Source of the DNA: Bordetella bronchialis
GTDB taxonomy: Bacteria; Pseudomonadota; Gammaproteobacteria; Burkholderiales; Burkholderiaceae_B
Assembly (NCBI RefSeq): GCF_001676705.1
Contig: NZ_CP016170.1
Coordinates: 4,154,001-4,218,000, forward strand
DNA: 64,000 nt
Reading direction: 5' to 3'
Within the stretch, counting starts at the first letter, position 1. Each line of letters begins with the position of its first letter. The notes below the pieces were generated by a model. The model saw only the letters and a program-made list of their open reading frames with translations, searched no databases and had not been told where the DNA came from. A program made the position numbers and the translations under genes. Of this stretch, positions 1 to 9,249 are shown piece after piece.

Positions 1-393
1 GCGCTCGGGCGGCGGCGTGTCGTTGATCAGGTACGGCTTGATCGAGTGGTACTGGTTGAAGAAGTGCGTCATGTCCACGATCAGATCGCGGATCACGGGC
101 AGCCCGGGCAGCGGCTTCAGGACGATGGGTTCCTTGAGTTCACGCAGATTGGTGATACAGGCAAGGCCATTCTTCCCGTTGATGTTCATCGCGTCCGAAC
201 CGCACACGCCTTCGCGGCACGAACGGCGGATCGCCAGGCTGTCATCGACGTCGTTCTTGATGCGGACCAGGGCGTCCAGCAGCATCTTGTCCGTCGGCTG
301 GAGTTCGACCTCCAGCTTCTGCATATAGGGACGCTCGTCCTTGTCCGGGTCGTAGCGGTAGATTTCGAATTTCACGATACGCTTGGTGCTCAT
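1..393 (-). CDS. sdhB: Succinate dehydrogenase iron-sulfur subunit (partial, N-terminal 131 aa)
   Basis: Iron-sulfur subunit of succinate dehydrogenase (complex II), passing electrons from the SdhA flavin to quinone. The visible part is the N-terminal ferredoxin domain with the 2Fe-2S ligand pattern SCREGVCGSDAMN near residues 58-70 and a further Cys at about 79. The start MSTKRIVKFEIYRYDPD is typical of the family. The gene reads leftward off the window, so the 4Fe-4S/3Fe-4S domain is not seen. It is the last visible gene of sdhCDAB and starts 13 bases after the sdhA stop codon. Function is certain; only completeness is unknown. Confidence 0.96.
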   Translation of the reverse strand, partial: MSTKRIVKFEIYRYDPDKDERPYMQKLEVELQPTDKMLLDALVRIKNDVDDSLAIRRSCREGVCGSDAMNINGKNGLACITNLRELKEPIVLKPLPGLPVIRDLIVDMTHFFNQYHSIKPYLINDTPPPER

Positions 394-406
394 GCCGGCA
401 TCCTGC

Positions 407-2185
407 TTAGAAAGTACGCGCTTTGGGCGGGAACGACTCGACCGTCAGCGGCTGCATCTGTACGGGCTTGTAGTCCAGGCGGCTGCCCTCGGAATACCAG
501 AGGGTGTGCTTCAGCCAGTTCTCGTCGTCGCGGGTGGGGTGGTCGTTCAGCGCATGCGCGCCGCGGCTTTCGGTGCGGTTGGCGGCCGACTTGATGGTGG
601 CACGGGCCACTTCCGTCATGTTGGCCAGTTCCAGCGCTTCCACGCGAGCCGTATTGAACACCTTGGACTTGTCCTTGAAGGCGATATGGTCCGCCTGCTT
701 GGCCAGTTCCTCGATCTGCCCCACGCCCTCGTTCAGCAGCTGCAGCGTGCGGAACACGCCGCAGTGGCGCTGCATGGACATGCGGATGGCGTTGCCGACA
801 TCCTGAGTCTTTTCGCCCGACGTGCGCGATTCCAGCTTGTTGACGCGATCCAGCGAGTAGTCCAGCGAGGACTTCGACACCGTCTGGTGCGAATGCTGGC
901 GCTCCAGGTGCTGGGAAACGATGTGGTTGCCCGTGGCGCGGCCGAACACGATCAGGTCCAGCAGCGAGTTGGTGCCCAGGCGGTTGGCGCCGTGCACCGA
1001 CACCGCCGCGCACTCGCCGATGGCGTACAGGCCGTTGACGATCTTGGTTTCGCCATTCGTCCACGACACGACCTGGCCGTGGTAGTTGGCCGGGATGCCG
1101 CCCATCTGGTAGTGGATGGTCGGCACGACGGGAATGGGTTCCTTGATGGGATCGACGTTGCCGAACTTGATCGCGATCTCGCGGATCGACGGCAGGCGCT
1201 TGTTGATCGTCTCGGCGCCCAGGTGGTCCAGCTTCAGCACGACATAACTGCCATCCGGACCGCAGCCGCGGCCTTCCTTGATTTCCTGGTCCATCGAGCG
1301 CGACACGAAGTCGCGCGGCGCCAGGTCCTTCAGCGTGGGCGCATAGCGCTCCATGAAGCGTTCGCCGTCCTTGTTCAGCAGGATGCCGCCCTCGCCGCGC
1401 ACGCCCTCGGTGATGAGCACGCCCGCGCCGGCCACGCCGGTCGGGTGGAATTGCCAGAACTCCATGTCCTGCAGCGCGATACCCGCCCGCGCCGCCATGC
1501 CCAGGCCGTCGCCGGTGTTGATGAACGCATTGGTGGACGCCGCCCAGATGCGGCCCGCGCCACCCGTGGCCAGCACGGTGGCCTTGGCTTCCAGGATGTA
1601 GATCTCGCCGGTTTCCATTTCCAGCGCGGTCACGCCCACGACATCGCCGTTCTCGGCGCGCAGGAGATCCAGCGCCATCCATTCGACGAAGAACTGCGTG
1701 CGGGCCGCGACGTTGCGCTGGTACAGGGTATGCAGCAGCGCATGGCCGGTACGGTCGGCGGCGGCACAGGCGCGCTGCACCGGTTTTTCACCGAAGTTGG
1801 CGGTATGGCCGCCGAAGGGACGCTGGTAGATGGTGCCGTCCGGGTTGCGGTCGAACGGCATGCCGAAGTGTTCCATCTCGTACACGGCGCTCGGGGCCTC
1901 GCGGCACATGAACTCGATGGCGTCCTGGTCACCCAGCCAGTCCGAGCCCTTCACGGTGTCGTACATGTGCCAGTACCAGTTGTCCTCGCTCATGTTGCCC
2001 AGCGACGCACTGACGCCGCCCTGGGCAGCCACGGTATGCGAGCGGGTGGGGAACACTTTGGACAGCACCGCCACTGACAGGCCCGCCTGGGCCAGTTGCA
2101 GGGAACAGCGCATGCCGGCACCGCCGGCGCCGACCACCACCACATCGAATTGGCGGCGCGGCAAGGAATTCATGACAGCGACCAC
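407..2185 (-). CDS. sdhA: Succinate dehydrogenase flavoprotein subunit
   Basis: Catalytic flavoprotein that oxidises succinate to fumarate on the inner face of the membrane. 592 aa, the normal length. It has the dinucleotide motif GAGGAG near residue 20, the covalent-FAD histidine in RSHTVAAQGG (H50), and the substrate-binding HPTG and catalytic arginine regions typical of SdhA/FrdA. The GTG at 2185 has GGAGG about 9 bases upstream. An ATG four codons further in (2173) is the alternative start but lies too far from that ribosome site. The sdhD stop is 3 bases upstream, so the two are probably translationally coupled. Confidence 0.96.
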   Translation of the reverse strand: MVAVMNSLPRRQFDVVVVGAGGAGMRCSLQLAQAGLSVAVLSKVFPTRSHTVAAQGGVSASLGNMSEDNWYWHMYDTVKGSDWLGDQDAIEFMCREAPSAVYEMEHFGMPFDRNPDGTIYQRPFGGHTANFGEKPVQRACAAADRTGHALLHTLYQRNVAARTQFFVEWMALDLLRAENGDVVGVTALEMETGEIYILEAKATVLATGGAGRIWAASTNAFINTGDGLGMAARAGIALQDMEFWQFHPTGVAGAGVLITEGVRGEGGILLNKDGERFMERYAPTLKDLAPRDFVSRSMDQEIKEGRGCGPDGSYVVLKLDHLGAETINKRLPSIREIAIKFGNVDPIKEPIPVVPTIHYQMGGIPANYHGQVVSWTNGETKIVNGLYAIGECAAVSVHGANRLGTNSLLDLIVFGRATGNHIVSQHLERQHSHQTVSKSSLDYSLDRVNKLESRTSGEKTQDVGNAIRMSMQRHCGVFRTLQLLNEGVGQIEELAKQADHIAFKDKSKVFNTARVEALELANMTEVARATIKSAANRTESRGAHALNDHPTRDDENWLKHTLWYSEGSRLDYKPVQMQPLTVESFPPKARTF

Positions 2186-2188
2186 GGC

Positions 2189-2572
2189 TTAGAGCCTCCA
2201 GATGATTTGCGCGAAGTAAGCGAGGGAGCCCACCAGCCACAGGATGGTCAGGACTTGCAGCAGCAGGCGCACGCCTACCGGCTTCACGTAGTCCATCCAG
2301 ATATCCCGCACGCCGATCCAGGCATGCCAGATCAGCGACACAAAGGCCAGCGTGGCCAGCACCTGGCCCAGCGGCAAGGCGAACACGTGGAAGGAAAACA
2401 GCGCCTTCCAGCCCTCATACGTAAAGCCGGGCATCACCAGGATGCCGACCAGCAGCACAATGGTGTACAGGGCCAGGATGACCGCGGTGATGCGCTGCGC
2501 GATGAAATCCATCGTGCCGTAGTGCGCGCCTACGACCAGGCGCTTGGCGCCATAGTTCTTGGTGACTGCCAT
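2189..2572 (-). CDS. sdhD: Succinate dehydrogenase membrane anchor subunit
   Basis: Small hydrophobic subunit (127 aa) that, with SdhC, holds haem b and the quinone site in the membrane. Three membrane spans are visible, around residues 28-48, 64-84 and 100-122. The segment HAWIGVRDIWMDYV carries the conserved haem-ligand histidine region of the SdhD family. It begins 2 bases after the sdhC stop and ends 3 bases before the sdhA start, fitting a tightly coupled sdhCDAB operon. Confidence 0.93.
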   Translation of the reverse strand: MAVTKNYGAKRLVVGAHYGTMDFIAQRITAVILALYTIVLLVGILVMPGFTYEGWKALFSFHVFALPLGQVLATLAFVSLIWHAWIGVRDIWMDYVKPVGVRLLLQVLTILWLVGSLAYFAQIIWRL

Positions 2573-2574
2573 GC

Positions 2575-2988
2575 TTACCAGGCTCCGAACAGTTTGAGAC
2601 CGAACACCACGGTCAGCGCCAGGCTGACCCCCAGGACCACGCCCGCGCTTTTCTGCGCCTGGGCCTTCTCGATGCCTTTGTGCAGGTCCAGGACCAGATA
2701 GCGGATGCCCGCACAGAAGTGATGCAGATAGCCCCAGATCAGCGCCAGCAGGATCAGTTTGACGATAGGATTACCCGCGATCGCGGCGACATTCGCGAAG
2801 CTCTCCGGCGAGGCCAGGCTGGCCGCGAGCAGCGGCAGCAGGACCAAGGGAAGACAGAGGAACAGCAGCGCACCGCTGACGCGGTGCAGGATGGACACCT
2901 TGCCGGGCAGGGGCAGGCGATAGCTGAGGATCTGGGGAACGCTGATATTGCGAAACTGTGGACGCGGCTTGGCAGCTGAGTCGGACAT
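2575..2988 (-). CDS. sdhC: Succinate dehydrogenase cytochrome b556 subunit
   Basis: Cytochrome b subunit (137 aa) of complex II. It contains the family signature HRVSGALLFL near residue 36 and HHFCAGIRYLVLDL near residue 90, where the histidine ligates haem b. Three membrane helices are evident. First gene of the operon; the start ATG at 2988 has GAGG about 5 bases upstream. Promoter elements in the roughly 60 bases between the gntR terminator and this start are not clear by eye. Confidence 0.94.
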   Translation of the reverse strand: MSDSAAKPRPQFRNISVPQILSYRLPLPGKVSILHRVSGALLFLCLPLVLLPLLAASLASPESFANVAAIAGNPIVKLILLALIWGYLHHFCAGIRYLVLDLHKGIEKAQAQKSAGVVLGVSLALTVVFGLKLFGAW

Positions 2989-3049
2989 GACGGCCTCGGG
3001 GTTTCGGAACTAGAAAATCGTGACGGCGGAAGTGCCGGGCCCTTGCGGG

Positions 3050-3073
3050 AAAAAACGGGCTATTTTCGCCCAT
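3050..3073 (-). terminator. Putative rho-independent terminator after gntR
   Basis: On the minus strand a six-pair stem (ATGGGC/GCCCGT, one wobble pair) with a 7-base loop is followed by a run of Ts. It lies between the gntR stop (3109) and sdhC (2988), so it would separate the regulator from the sdh operon. The stem is short, so strength is uncertain. Confidence 0.5.
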
Positions 3074-3108
3074 GTAACGGGTGCTATCAAATCAAAGGAA
3101 AAGGTCAA

Positions 3109-3891
3109 TCAATTCAAACTATTACGGTAGTGGTAGCGATCGGTCAGGTATAAACCCCGGCGGACTTCCATCGGCCGATCGCCGTAGGTGTAGGAAGTAC
3201 GGTCCACCTGCAGCAGCGGCGAACCGGGGGCGACTTTCAGGATGGCGGCGGCTTCGGGCGTGGCCGCCACGGCGCGCAGTTTTTCGTCCGCGCGGATCAT
3301 GCTGACGCCGAACTCCGACTCCAGGAACCCATACAGCGGCGCCTTGTTGGCCGTGAGCAGCTCCAGCGTCAGCCGGCGGAAGATGGAGCCCGGCAGATAG
3401 ATATCGTCCAGCACGGTGGGGATGCCGCCGAATGTCAGCAGGCGGCGGATGGCCACCACGGTTTCGCCGGCCCGCAATTCCAGGGCCCGGGCGACCTCGG
3501 CGGAGGCCCGCATGCGGCGGCATTCCTGGACATGGCTTTCGGCGATCTCGCCTTCCACGCCTTCGTCGCCGGCCAGCCGCAGGAAACGGAAGCGCACGCG
3601 GGCTTCATGGTGGGTGGCGACGAAAGTGCCCTTGCCCTGGCGGCGCAGCAGGACGTGCTCCGCGGCGAGTTCGTCGACCGCCTTGCGGACCGTGCCCTGG
3701 CTGACCTGGAAACGCGCGGCCAGTTCGATCTCGCTGGGGATCAGCTCGCCGGGCTTCCATTCCCCGCGGTCCAGGCTCTGCACCAGCAATTCCTTGATCT
3801 GCCGGTACAGCGGGCTGAAAGCGGCGCTCGCGCCGCCTTGGCCGGCGGCGCCCTTGGTGCGCGGAGAGATTTCGGGCCGGGGATCTGCCAT
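3109..3891 (-). CDS. GntR-family (HutC/UTRA) transcriptional regulator of central carbon genes
   Basis: DNA-binding repressor or activator of 260 aa. The N-terminal winged helix (FSPLYRQIKELLVQSLDRGEWKPG, with SEIELAARFQVSQGTVRKAV as the recognition part) lies near residues 20-90. The C-terminal half is a UTRA effector domain (GIPTVLDDIYLP, LYGFLESEFGV, GSPLLQVDRTSYTYGDRPMEVRRGLY). It is divergent from mdh, and a long palindrome lies between them. The same element precedes acnB at 33813. I infer that this protein controls itself, mdh and acnB in response to an organic acid. Start chosen at 3891; an in-frame ATG at 3975 would add 28 poorly conserved-looking residues. Neither start has a strong ribosome site. 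Confidence 0.88.
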   Translation of the reverse strand: MADPRPEISPRTKGAAGQGGASAAFSPLYRQIKELLVQSLDRGEWKPGELIPSEIELAARFQVSQGTVRKAVDELAAEHVLLRRQGKGTFVATHHEARVRFRFLRLAGDEGVEGEIAESHVQECRRMRASAEVARALELRAGETVVAIRRLLTFGGIPTVLDDIYLPGSIFRRLTLELLTANKAPLYGFLESEFGVSMIRADEKLRAVAATPEAAAILKVAPGSPLLQVDRTSYTYGDRPMEVRRGLYLTDRYHYRNSLN

Positions 3892-4006
3892 GGATTCCGT
3901 AGTCGTACCGCTCGCCGATCGACACGCCGCGCGCCGCGGCCATACCGGGTCGCGCGTCGTGGGCAAGCCCGCCATTGTCGCATAAGCGAACGCCGGGTGT
4001 CCAACG

Positions 4007-4032
4007 TCTTATGTCTTATATAAGATATAAGA
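4007..4032. promoter_or_regulatory. Palindromic operator in gntR-mdh intergenic region
   Basis: A 26-base near-perfect palindrome (two mismatched positions) centred on the perfect 12-mer TCTTATATAAGA at 4014-4025 and flanked by TCTTAT/ATAAGA arms. Bases 4014-4032 are identical to 33723-33741 upstream of acnB. It lies between divergent gntR and mdh, as expected for a GntR-family operator. Assignment to this regulator is inference. Confidence 0.75.
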
Positions 4033-4186
4033 GGAAATTGACGTAAACGTCACATGCACTTAGGATACGCCCTGCCCTGGCGCTTTCCCGCCTTGTCCGC
4101 GTGGCGGTCCGCAGCATCGCGCAAGGCATAACGGATTACACTGTCCGGCGAGATTTTTTCTCGACGACTCATTACGGAGAATGTTC

Positions 4187-5176
4187 ATGTCCAAGCCCGC
4201 TTTGCGCGTCGCCGTCACGGGCGCCGCCGGTCAAATCGGCTACGCTCTGCTGTTTCGCATCGCTTCCGGCGAAATGCTCGGCAAAGACCAGCCCGTCATC
4301 CTGCAACTGCTGGAAATCCCGGACGAAAAGGCCCAGAAGGCGCTGAAGGGCGTCATGATGGAACTGGATGACTGCGCCTTCCCGCTGCTGCAGGAAATGA
4401 CCGCGCACAGCGATCCGCGCACGGCGTTCAAGGATGCCGACATCGCCCTGCTGGTCGGCGCCCGTCCGCGCGGCCCCGGCATGGAGCGCAAGGACCTCCT
4501 GACCGTCAACGCCCAGATTTTCACCGCCCAGGGCCGTGCCCTGAACGAAGTCGCCAAGCGCGACGTCAAGGTCCTGGTGGTGGGCAACCCAGCCAATACC
4601 AATGCCTACATCGCGATGAAGTCCGCGCCCGACCTGCCGGCCGAGAACTTCACCGCCATGCTGCGCCTGGATCACAACCGCGCCCTGTCGCAACTGGCGT
4701 CCAAGTCCGGCAAGGCCGTGGCCGATATCGAAAAACTCATCGTGTGGGGCAATCACTCGCCCACGATGTATCCGGACATCCGCTTCGCCACGGTCGGCGG
4801 CCAGAGCCTGGCCAAGCTGATCAACGACGACGCCTGGAACCGCGACGTTTTCATCCCCACCGTGGGCAAGCGCGGCGCGGCCATCATCGATGCGCGCGGC
4901 CTGTCTTCCGCCGCCTCGGCCGCCAATGCCGCCATCGACCACGTGCGCGACTGGGTCCTGGGCAGCAACGGCAAGTGGGTCACGATGGGCATTCCGTCGG
5001 ACGGCTCCTACGGCATCCCGGAAGGCATCATCTACGGCGTGCCGGTCACCACCGCCAACGGCAAGTACACGCGCGTCACCGGCCTGGAAATCGACGCCTT
5101 CTCGCGTGAACGCATGGACCTGACGCTGAAAGAGCTGCTCGAAGAGCGCGACGGCGTCAAAGACCTGCTCAAGTAA
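4187..5176 (+). CDS. mdh: Malate dehydrogenase (NAD)
   Basis: Oxidises malate to oxaloacetate in the TCA cycle. 329 aa, the size of the beta-proteobacterial enzyme. It has the NAD-binding [16 protein letters not shown] at residues 11-26, the active-site LDHNRA near 161-166, and the catalytic histidine H190 in [13 protein letters not shown]. The ATG at 4187 is preferred over the one at 4181 because ACGGAGA (4174-4180) sits at proper spacing only for 4187. It lies divergent from the GntR regulator, whose putative operator is about 155 bases upstream, and is followed by a terminator. Confidence 0.97.
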   Translation: MSKPALRVAVTGAAGQIGYALLFRIASGEMLGKDQPVILQLLEIPDEKAQKALKGVMMELDDCAFPLLQEMTAHSDPRTAFKDADIALLVGARPRGPGMERKDLLTVNAQIFTAQGRALNEVAKRDVKVLVVGNPANTNAYIAMKSAPDLPAENFTAMLRLDHNRALSQLASKSGKAVADIEKLIVWGNHSPTMYPDIRFATVGGQSLAKLINDDAWNRDVFIPTVGKRGAAIIDARGLSSAASAANAAIDHVRDWVLGSNGKWVTMGIPSDGSYGIPEGIIYGVPVTTANGKYTRVTGLEIDAFSRERMDLTLKELLEERDGVKDLLK

Positions 5177-5198
5177 TCCCCCCAGAAGCAAGAAGAAG

Positions 5199-5229
5199 AA
5201 AAAGGGCCCGCATATACGGGCCCTTTTTT
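5199..5229 (+). terminator. Rho-independent terminator between mdh and prpC
   Basis: Stem AAAAGGGCCCG (5200-5210) / CGGGCCCTTTT (5217-5227), loop CATATA, followed by Ts. A strong intrinsic terminator 23 bases after the mdh stop. Only about 55 bases separate it from prpC, so prpCD may depend on read-through. Confidence 0.9.
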
Positions 5230-5284
5230 GCCACCGTCGCGCCCAAAAAGCGAAGCGCAAGCCCACCCCAGGAAAGGAGCAGAC

Positions 5285-6451
5285 ATGAGCACTTCCGATC
5301 AGGAACAGCAGAAATCCGGATTCAAGCCGAAGAAATCGGTCGCTTTGTCCGGCGTTGTCGCCGGCAATACGGCCCTGTGCACCGTCGGCCGCAGCGGCAA
5401 CGACCTGCACTATCGCGGCTATGACATCCTGGACATCGCGGACACCAGCGAGTTCGAGGAGGTCGCGTATCTGCTGGTCCACGGCAAGCTGCCGAACAAG
5501 GCGGAACTGCAGGCCTACAAGCGCAAGCTGCGCGCGCTGCGCGGCCTGCCGGCCCAGCTGCAGGTGGCGCTGGAGGCCCTGCCCGCCTCCAGCCACCCCA
5601 TGGACGTCATGCGCACCGCCGTGTCCGTGCTGGGCTGCTTGCTGCCGGAAAAGGACGATCACAACATGCCGGGCGCGCGCGATATCGCCGACCGCCTGAT
5701 GGCCAGCCTGGGGTCGGCCCTGCTCTATTGGTATCACTACAGCCACAACGGCCGCGCCATCGACGTCGAAACAGACGACGACAGCATCGGCGGGCACTTC
5801 CTGCGCCTGCTGCACGGCGAAAAGCCCGCCGACGACTGGGTCAAGGCCATGCATACCTCGCTGATCCTGTATGCGGAACACGAGTTCAATGCCTCCACCT
5901 TTACGTGCCGGGTCGTGGCGGGCACCGGGTCCGACATGTATTCGGCCATCACCGCCGGCATAGGCGCGCTGCGCGGCCCCAAGCACGGGGGCGCGAACGA
6001 AGTGGCGTTCGAAGTCCAGAGCCGCTACGACACGCCCGACGAGGCAGAGGCCGATATCCGCCGGCGCGTCGAGAACAAAGAGGTCGTGATCGGTTTCGGG
6101 CATCCCGTCTATACCGTGTCCGACCCGCGCAACAAGGTCATCAAGGCCGTCGCGCAGAAGCTGTCCAAGCAAAGCGGCAGCATGCATCTGTACAACATCG
6201 CGGAACGCATCGAAAGCGTCATGCAGGACGCCAAGAAGATGTTCGCCAACCTGGATTGGTATTCCGCCGTCAGCTACAACAAGATGGGCGTCCCCACCGC
6301 CATGTTCACGCCGCTGTTCGTCATCGCGCGCACGGCCGGCTGGGCGGCGCACATCATGGAACAGCGCGTGGATAACAAGATCATCCGCCCGACCGCCAAC
6401 TACGTGGGACCGGAAGACCGCAAGTTCGTCGCCATCGACAAGCGCAAGTAA
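5285..6451 (+). CDS. prpC: 2-methylcitrate synthase
   Basis: Condenses propionyl-CoA with oxaloacetate to 2-methylcitrate in the propionate-degrading methylcitrate cycle. 388 aa matches PrpC (about 389 aa) rather than the longer GltA (about 430 aa). Citrate-synthase catalytic motifs are GPKHGGANE (H234) and GFGHPVY (H273), with the CoA-binding region following. The start at 5285 has AGGAAAGGAG 6 bases upstream. It sits between mdh, which supplies oxaloacetate, and prpD. No prpB or prpR is seen in the window. Citrate synthase side activity is possible, as in other PrpC enzymes. Confidence 0.92.
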   Translation: MSTSDQEQQKSGFKPKKSVALSGVVAGNTALCTVGRSGNDLHYRGYDILDIADTSEFEEVAYLLVHGKLPNKAELQAYKRKLRALRGLPAQLQVALEALPASSHPMDVMRTAVSVLGCLLPEKDDHNMPGARDIADRLMASLGSALLYWYHYSHNGRAIDVETDDDSIGGHFLRLLHGEKPADDWVKAMHTSLILYAEHEFNASTFTCRVVAGTGSDMYSAITAGIGALRGPKHGGANEVAFEVQSRYDTPDEAEADIRRRVENKEVVIGFGHPVYTVSDPRNKVIKAVAQKLSKQSGSMHLYNIAERIESVMQDAKKMFANLDWYSAVSYNKMGVPTAMFTPLFVIARTAGWAAHIMEQRVDNKIIRPTANYVGPEDRKFVAIDKRK

Positions 6452-6482
6452 TCCGCCCGCACGCAACCACAAGGCAACGCAT

Positions 6483-7934
6483 ATGTCCTCGCACATCTCC
6501 AATGTCCGTCCCGACCCGGACCAGGTACTGGTCGACATCGCGGACTACGTCCTGAACTACGAAATCAAGAGCGAGCTGGCCTACGAGACCGCGCGCAACT
6601 GCCTGATCGATACGCTGGGCTGCGGCCTGGAAGCGCTGGAATACCCGGCATGCCGCAAGCTGCTGGGGCCCATCGTGCCCGGCACGGTCGTTCCCAATGG
6701 CGCGAAAGTCCCCGGCACGCAATTCCAGCTGGACCCCGTACAGGCTGCCTTCAACATCGGCGCCATGATCCGCTGGCTGGATTTCAACGACACCTGGCTG
6801 GCTGCCGAATGGGGCCATCCCTCGGACAACCTGGGCGGCATCCTGGCCACCGCCGACTGGCTGTCGCGCAATGCGGTCGCCGCCGGCAAGCCCCCGCTGA
6901 CCATGCGCAAGGTGCTGACCGGCATGATCAAGGCCCACGAGATCCAGGGCTGCATCGCGCTGGAAAACTCCTTCAACAAGGTCGGGCTGGACCATGTCGT
7001 CCTGGTCAAGGTCGCCTCTACCGCCGTCGTCGCGGAAATGCTGGGCCTGAGCCGCGAGGAAATCATCAACGCGGTCTCGCTGGCGTGGGTGGACGGCCAG
7101 AGCCTGCGCACCTACCGGCACGCGCCCAATGCGGGCAGCCGCAAGAGCTGGGCGGCGGGCGACGCCACCAGCCGCGCCGTGCGCCTGGCCCTGATCGCCC
7201 GCACCGGCGAGATGGGCTACCCGTCCGTGCTGACCGCCAAGACCTGGGGCTTCTACGACGTGTCCTTCAAGGGCCAGCCCTTCAAGTTCCAGCGGCCCTA
7301 CGGCAGCTACGTCATGGAAAACGTGCTGTTCAAGATTTCCTTCCCCGCCGAGTTCCATTCTCAGACCGCGGTGGAGTGCGCCATGCAGCTGCACCAGCAG
7401 ATCGCGGCCCAGGGCAAGCGTGCCGAGGACATCAAGAAAATCACCATCCGCACGCACGAAGCCTGCATCCGCATCATCGACAAGAAGGGTCCGCTGAACA
7501 ACCCGGCCGACCGCGACCACTGCATCCAGTACATGGTGGCCGTCCCGCTGATATTCGGCCACCTGACGGCGGCCGACTACGAGGACGACTTCGCCCGCGA
7601 TCCCCGCATCGACGCATTGCGCGACAAGATCGAATGCGTGGAAGACCCGGCCTTCACCCGCGACTACCACGATCCGGACAAGCGCTCCATCGCCAACGCG
7701 CTGACCGTGGAGTTCAACGACGGCAGCCGGCTGGACGAAGTCGTTTGCGAATACCCCATCGGCCACAAGCGCCGGCGCGCGGACGGCATCCCGCTGCTGG
7801 AAGCCAAGTTCCGCACCAACCTGGCCCGCCAGTTCCCGGCGCGGCAGCAGCGCCGCATCCTGGACGTGTCGCTGGACCAGAAAAAGCTGGAAGCCATGCC
7901 GGTCCATGAGTACGTGGACCTGTACGTGATCTAG
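6483..7934 (+). CDS. prpD: 2-methylcitrate dehydratase
   Basis: Dehydrates 2-methylcitrate to 2-methylaconitate, the second methylcitrate-cycle step. 483 aa, full length for the MmgE/PrpD family. Family hallmarks include [30 protein letters not shown] near residues 98-120, and [12 protein letters not shown]. It follows prpC by 31 bases and is presumably co-transcribed. Rehydration of the product can be done by AcnB, whose gene lies at 33813 behind the putative GntR operator. Confidence 0.95.
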   Translation: MSSHISNVRPDPDQVLVDIADYVLNYEIKSELAYETARNCLIDTLGCGLEALEYPACRKLLGPIVPGTVVPNGAKVPGTQFQLDPVQAAFNIGAMIRWLDFNDTWLAAEWGHPSDNLGGILATADWLSRNAVAAGKPPLTMRKVLTGMIKAHEIQGCIALENSFNKVGLDHVVLVKVASTAVVAEMLGLSREEIINAVSLAWVDGQSLRTYRHAPNAGSRKSWAAGDATSRAVRLALIARTGEMGYPSVLTAKTWGFYDVSFKGQPFKFQRPYGSYVMENVLFKISFPAEFHSQTAVECAMQLHQQIAAQGKRAEDIKKITIRTHEACIRIIDKKGPLNNPADRDHCIQYMVAVPLIFGHLTAADYEDDFARDPRIDALRDKIECVEDPAFTRDYHDPDKRSIANALTVEFNDGSRLDEVVCEYPIGHKRRRADGIPLLEAKFRTNLARQFPARQQRRILDVSLDQKKLEAMPVHEYVDLYVI

Positions 7935-8092
7935 TCCTTGCCGCGCGTCCCGGCCGCCGCTGGCGGCCGGCGGCGTGCTGCGGTGCGGCATGCCGGCCCT
8001 CGCGGCGGCGCACGCCTGCGCGGGCCGCGCCACCGGCCTGGTGGCAGGTATTCGCCGGCGCCGCGCGCACGCGCCGAGTTATGCTTACGGCC

Positions 8093-8485
8093 ATGAACAA
8101 CTCCCTCTACGTCGTCGCGCTGACGACCGCCTTCAATATTTTCGTGGCCTGCTTTTTCGTCGCGGCCGTCTCGCTGATCACGATCTGGTTCTTCAAGCTG
8201 GACCGCATCAACGACGTACTGCGGCACCCCCTGCTGCAGCATCGCCCCTTCCGCCAGTTTCCGCGCGCCATCCAGGCGGGCATCTTCCTGGATTATTTCC
8301 TGCGCCTGCTGTTTCCGCGCGCGCGCAAGGGCCTGTTCGGACAGGCCAATCGCAACCTTGCGCACGTCGATCCGGCTCGGGTTCCCATGGACGTCAAATG
8401 GCCCATCATGGGCTTGTGGGCCGGTTGCTGGATCGGCCTGGCGGCGATGATCACCGTGTGGACGCTGCTGCTGCTGCGCCACTGA
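8093..8485 (+). CDS. Small two-helix membrane protein of unknown function
   Basis: 130 aa. A hydrophobic N-terminal span (about residues 5-33) is followed by a basic cytoplasmic stretch rich in Arg (HPLLQHRPFRQFPRA, RLLFPRARKG). A second span (about 103-126) ends in LLLRH. No family recognised. Start could also be 8081; neither ATG has a clear ribosome site. It stands alone between prpD and a glutathione transferase gene on the same strand. Confidence 0.7.
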   Translation: MNNSLYVVALTTAFNIFVACFFVAAVSLITIWFFKLDRINDVLRHPLLQHRPFRQFPRAIQAGIFLDYFLRLLFPRARKGLFGQANRNLAHVDPARVPMDVKWPIMGLWAGCWIGLAAMITVWTLLLLRH

Positions 8486-8539
8486 GCGTGCCCGACATTA
8501 CCGCATTGCCATCCGCCAACTCTCGCAAAGGACCACGCA

Positions 8540-9166
8540 ATGATCAAGATCTGGGGCCGTGTGAACTCCGTGAATGTCCAGAAGGTATTGTGGTGCTGCG
8601 ACGAGCTGTCGCTGCCCTACGAGCGCGTGGACGCGGGCCTGCATTTCGGCCGCAACAACGAGCCCGGCTACCTGGCCATGAACCCCAACGGCAAGGTGCC
8701 CACCCTGGAAGACGGCGACTTCATCCTGTGGGAATCCAACGCCATCGTGCGCTACCTGGTCATGCAATATGGGCCGGCCAGCGGGCTGTACCCGGAAGCG
8801 CCCCGGTTGCGCGCGTCCATCGACCGCTGGATGGACTGGGTACTGTCCACGCTGCAACCCGTGGAGCGCAGCGTCTTCTGGGGCATGGTCCGCACGCCGC
8901 CGGAACAGCGCGACATGGCGGCCATCCAGAAGTCCGCCGACGAAGCCGGCAGGCTCTGGCTGATGGTGGATGTGCACCTGCGGGGACGGGAGTTCCTGGA
9001 GGGCGACCGCTTCACCCTGGCGGATATCGTCCTGGGCACATACTGCCGCCGCTTCCTCGGCCTGGATGGCATCCAGCGCCCGGACACCCCCAACCTGCAA
9101 GCCTGGTACGACGGATTGCGGCAGCGGCCCGCCTTCCAGCGCCACGTCGCGCCGGCCCTGACCTGA
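8540..9166 (+). CDS. Glutathione S-transferase family protein
   Basis: 208 aa with the two-domain GST layout: N-terminal thioredoxin fold (residues 1-80; RVNSVNVQKVLWCCDEL then NPNGKVPTLEDGDFILWESNAIVRYL, the glutathione-binding cis-Pro and E-S pair) and a C-terminal helical domain. Likely conjugates or reduces small electrophiles with glutathione; substrate unknown. The start ATG has AAAGGA upstream. A terminator follows at 9181. Confidence 0.9.
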   Translation: MIKIWGRVNSVNVQKVLWCCDELSLPYERVDAGLHFGRNNEPGYLAMNPNGKVPTLEDGDFILWESNAIVRYLVMQYGPASGLYPEAPRLRASIDRWMDWVLSTLQPVERSVFWGMVRTPPEQRDMAAIQKSADEAGRLWLMVDVHLRGREFLEGDRFTLADIVLGTYCRRFLGLDGIQRPDTPNLQAWYDGLRQRPAFQRHVAPALT

Positions 9167-9180
9167 TCCTGCCTGTGTCC

Positions 9181-9202
9181 GCCCGTCCACGACGGGCTTT
9201 TT
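9181..9202 (+). terminator. Rho-independent terminator after the first GST
   Basis: Stem GCCCGTC (9181-9187) / GACGGGC (9191-9197), loop CAC, followed by five Ts. It separates the two GST genes. Confidence 0.85.
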
Positions 9203-9249
9203 CACGTCTTGCGGCGCCGGCAGCGCCGCGTACCTTTCGATAAGCCACC

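Noticed and set aside
4172..6538. Long antisense open frame (788 codons) across mdh and prpC
   Set aside because: It mirrors two well-supported genes; the product is His/Gly/Asp-rich and looks like no family. A codon-bias shadow of GC-rich DNA.
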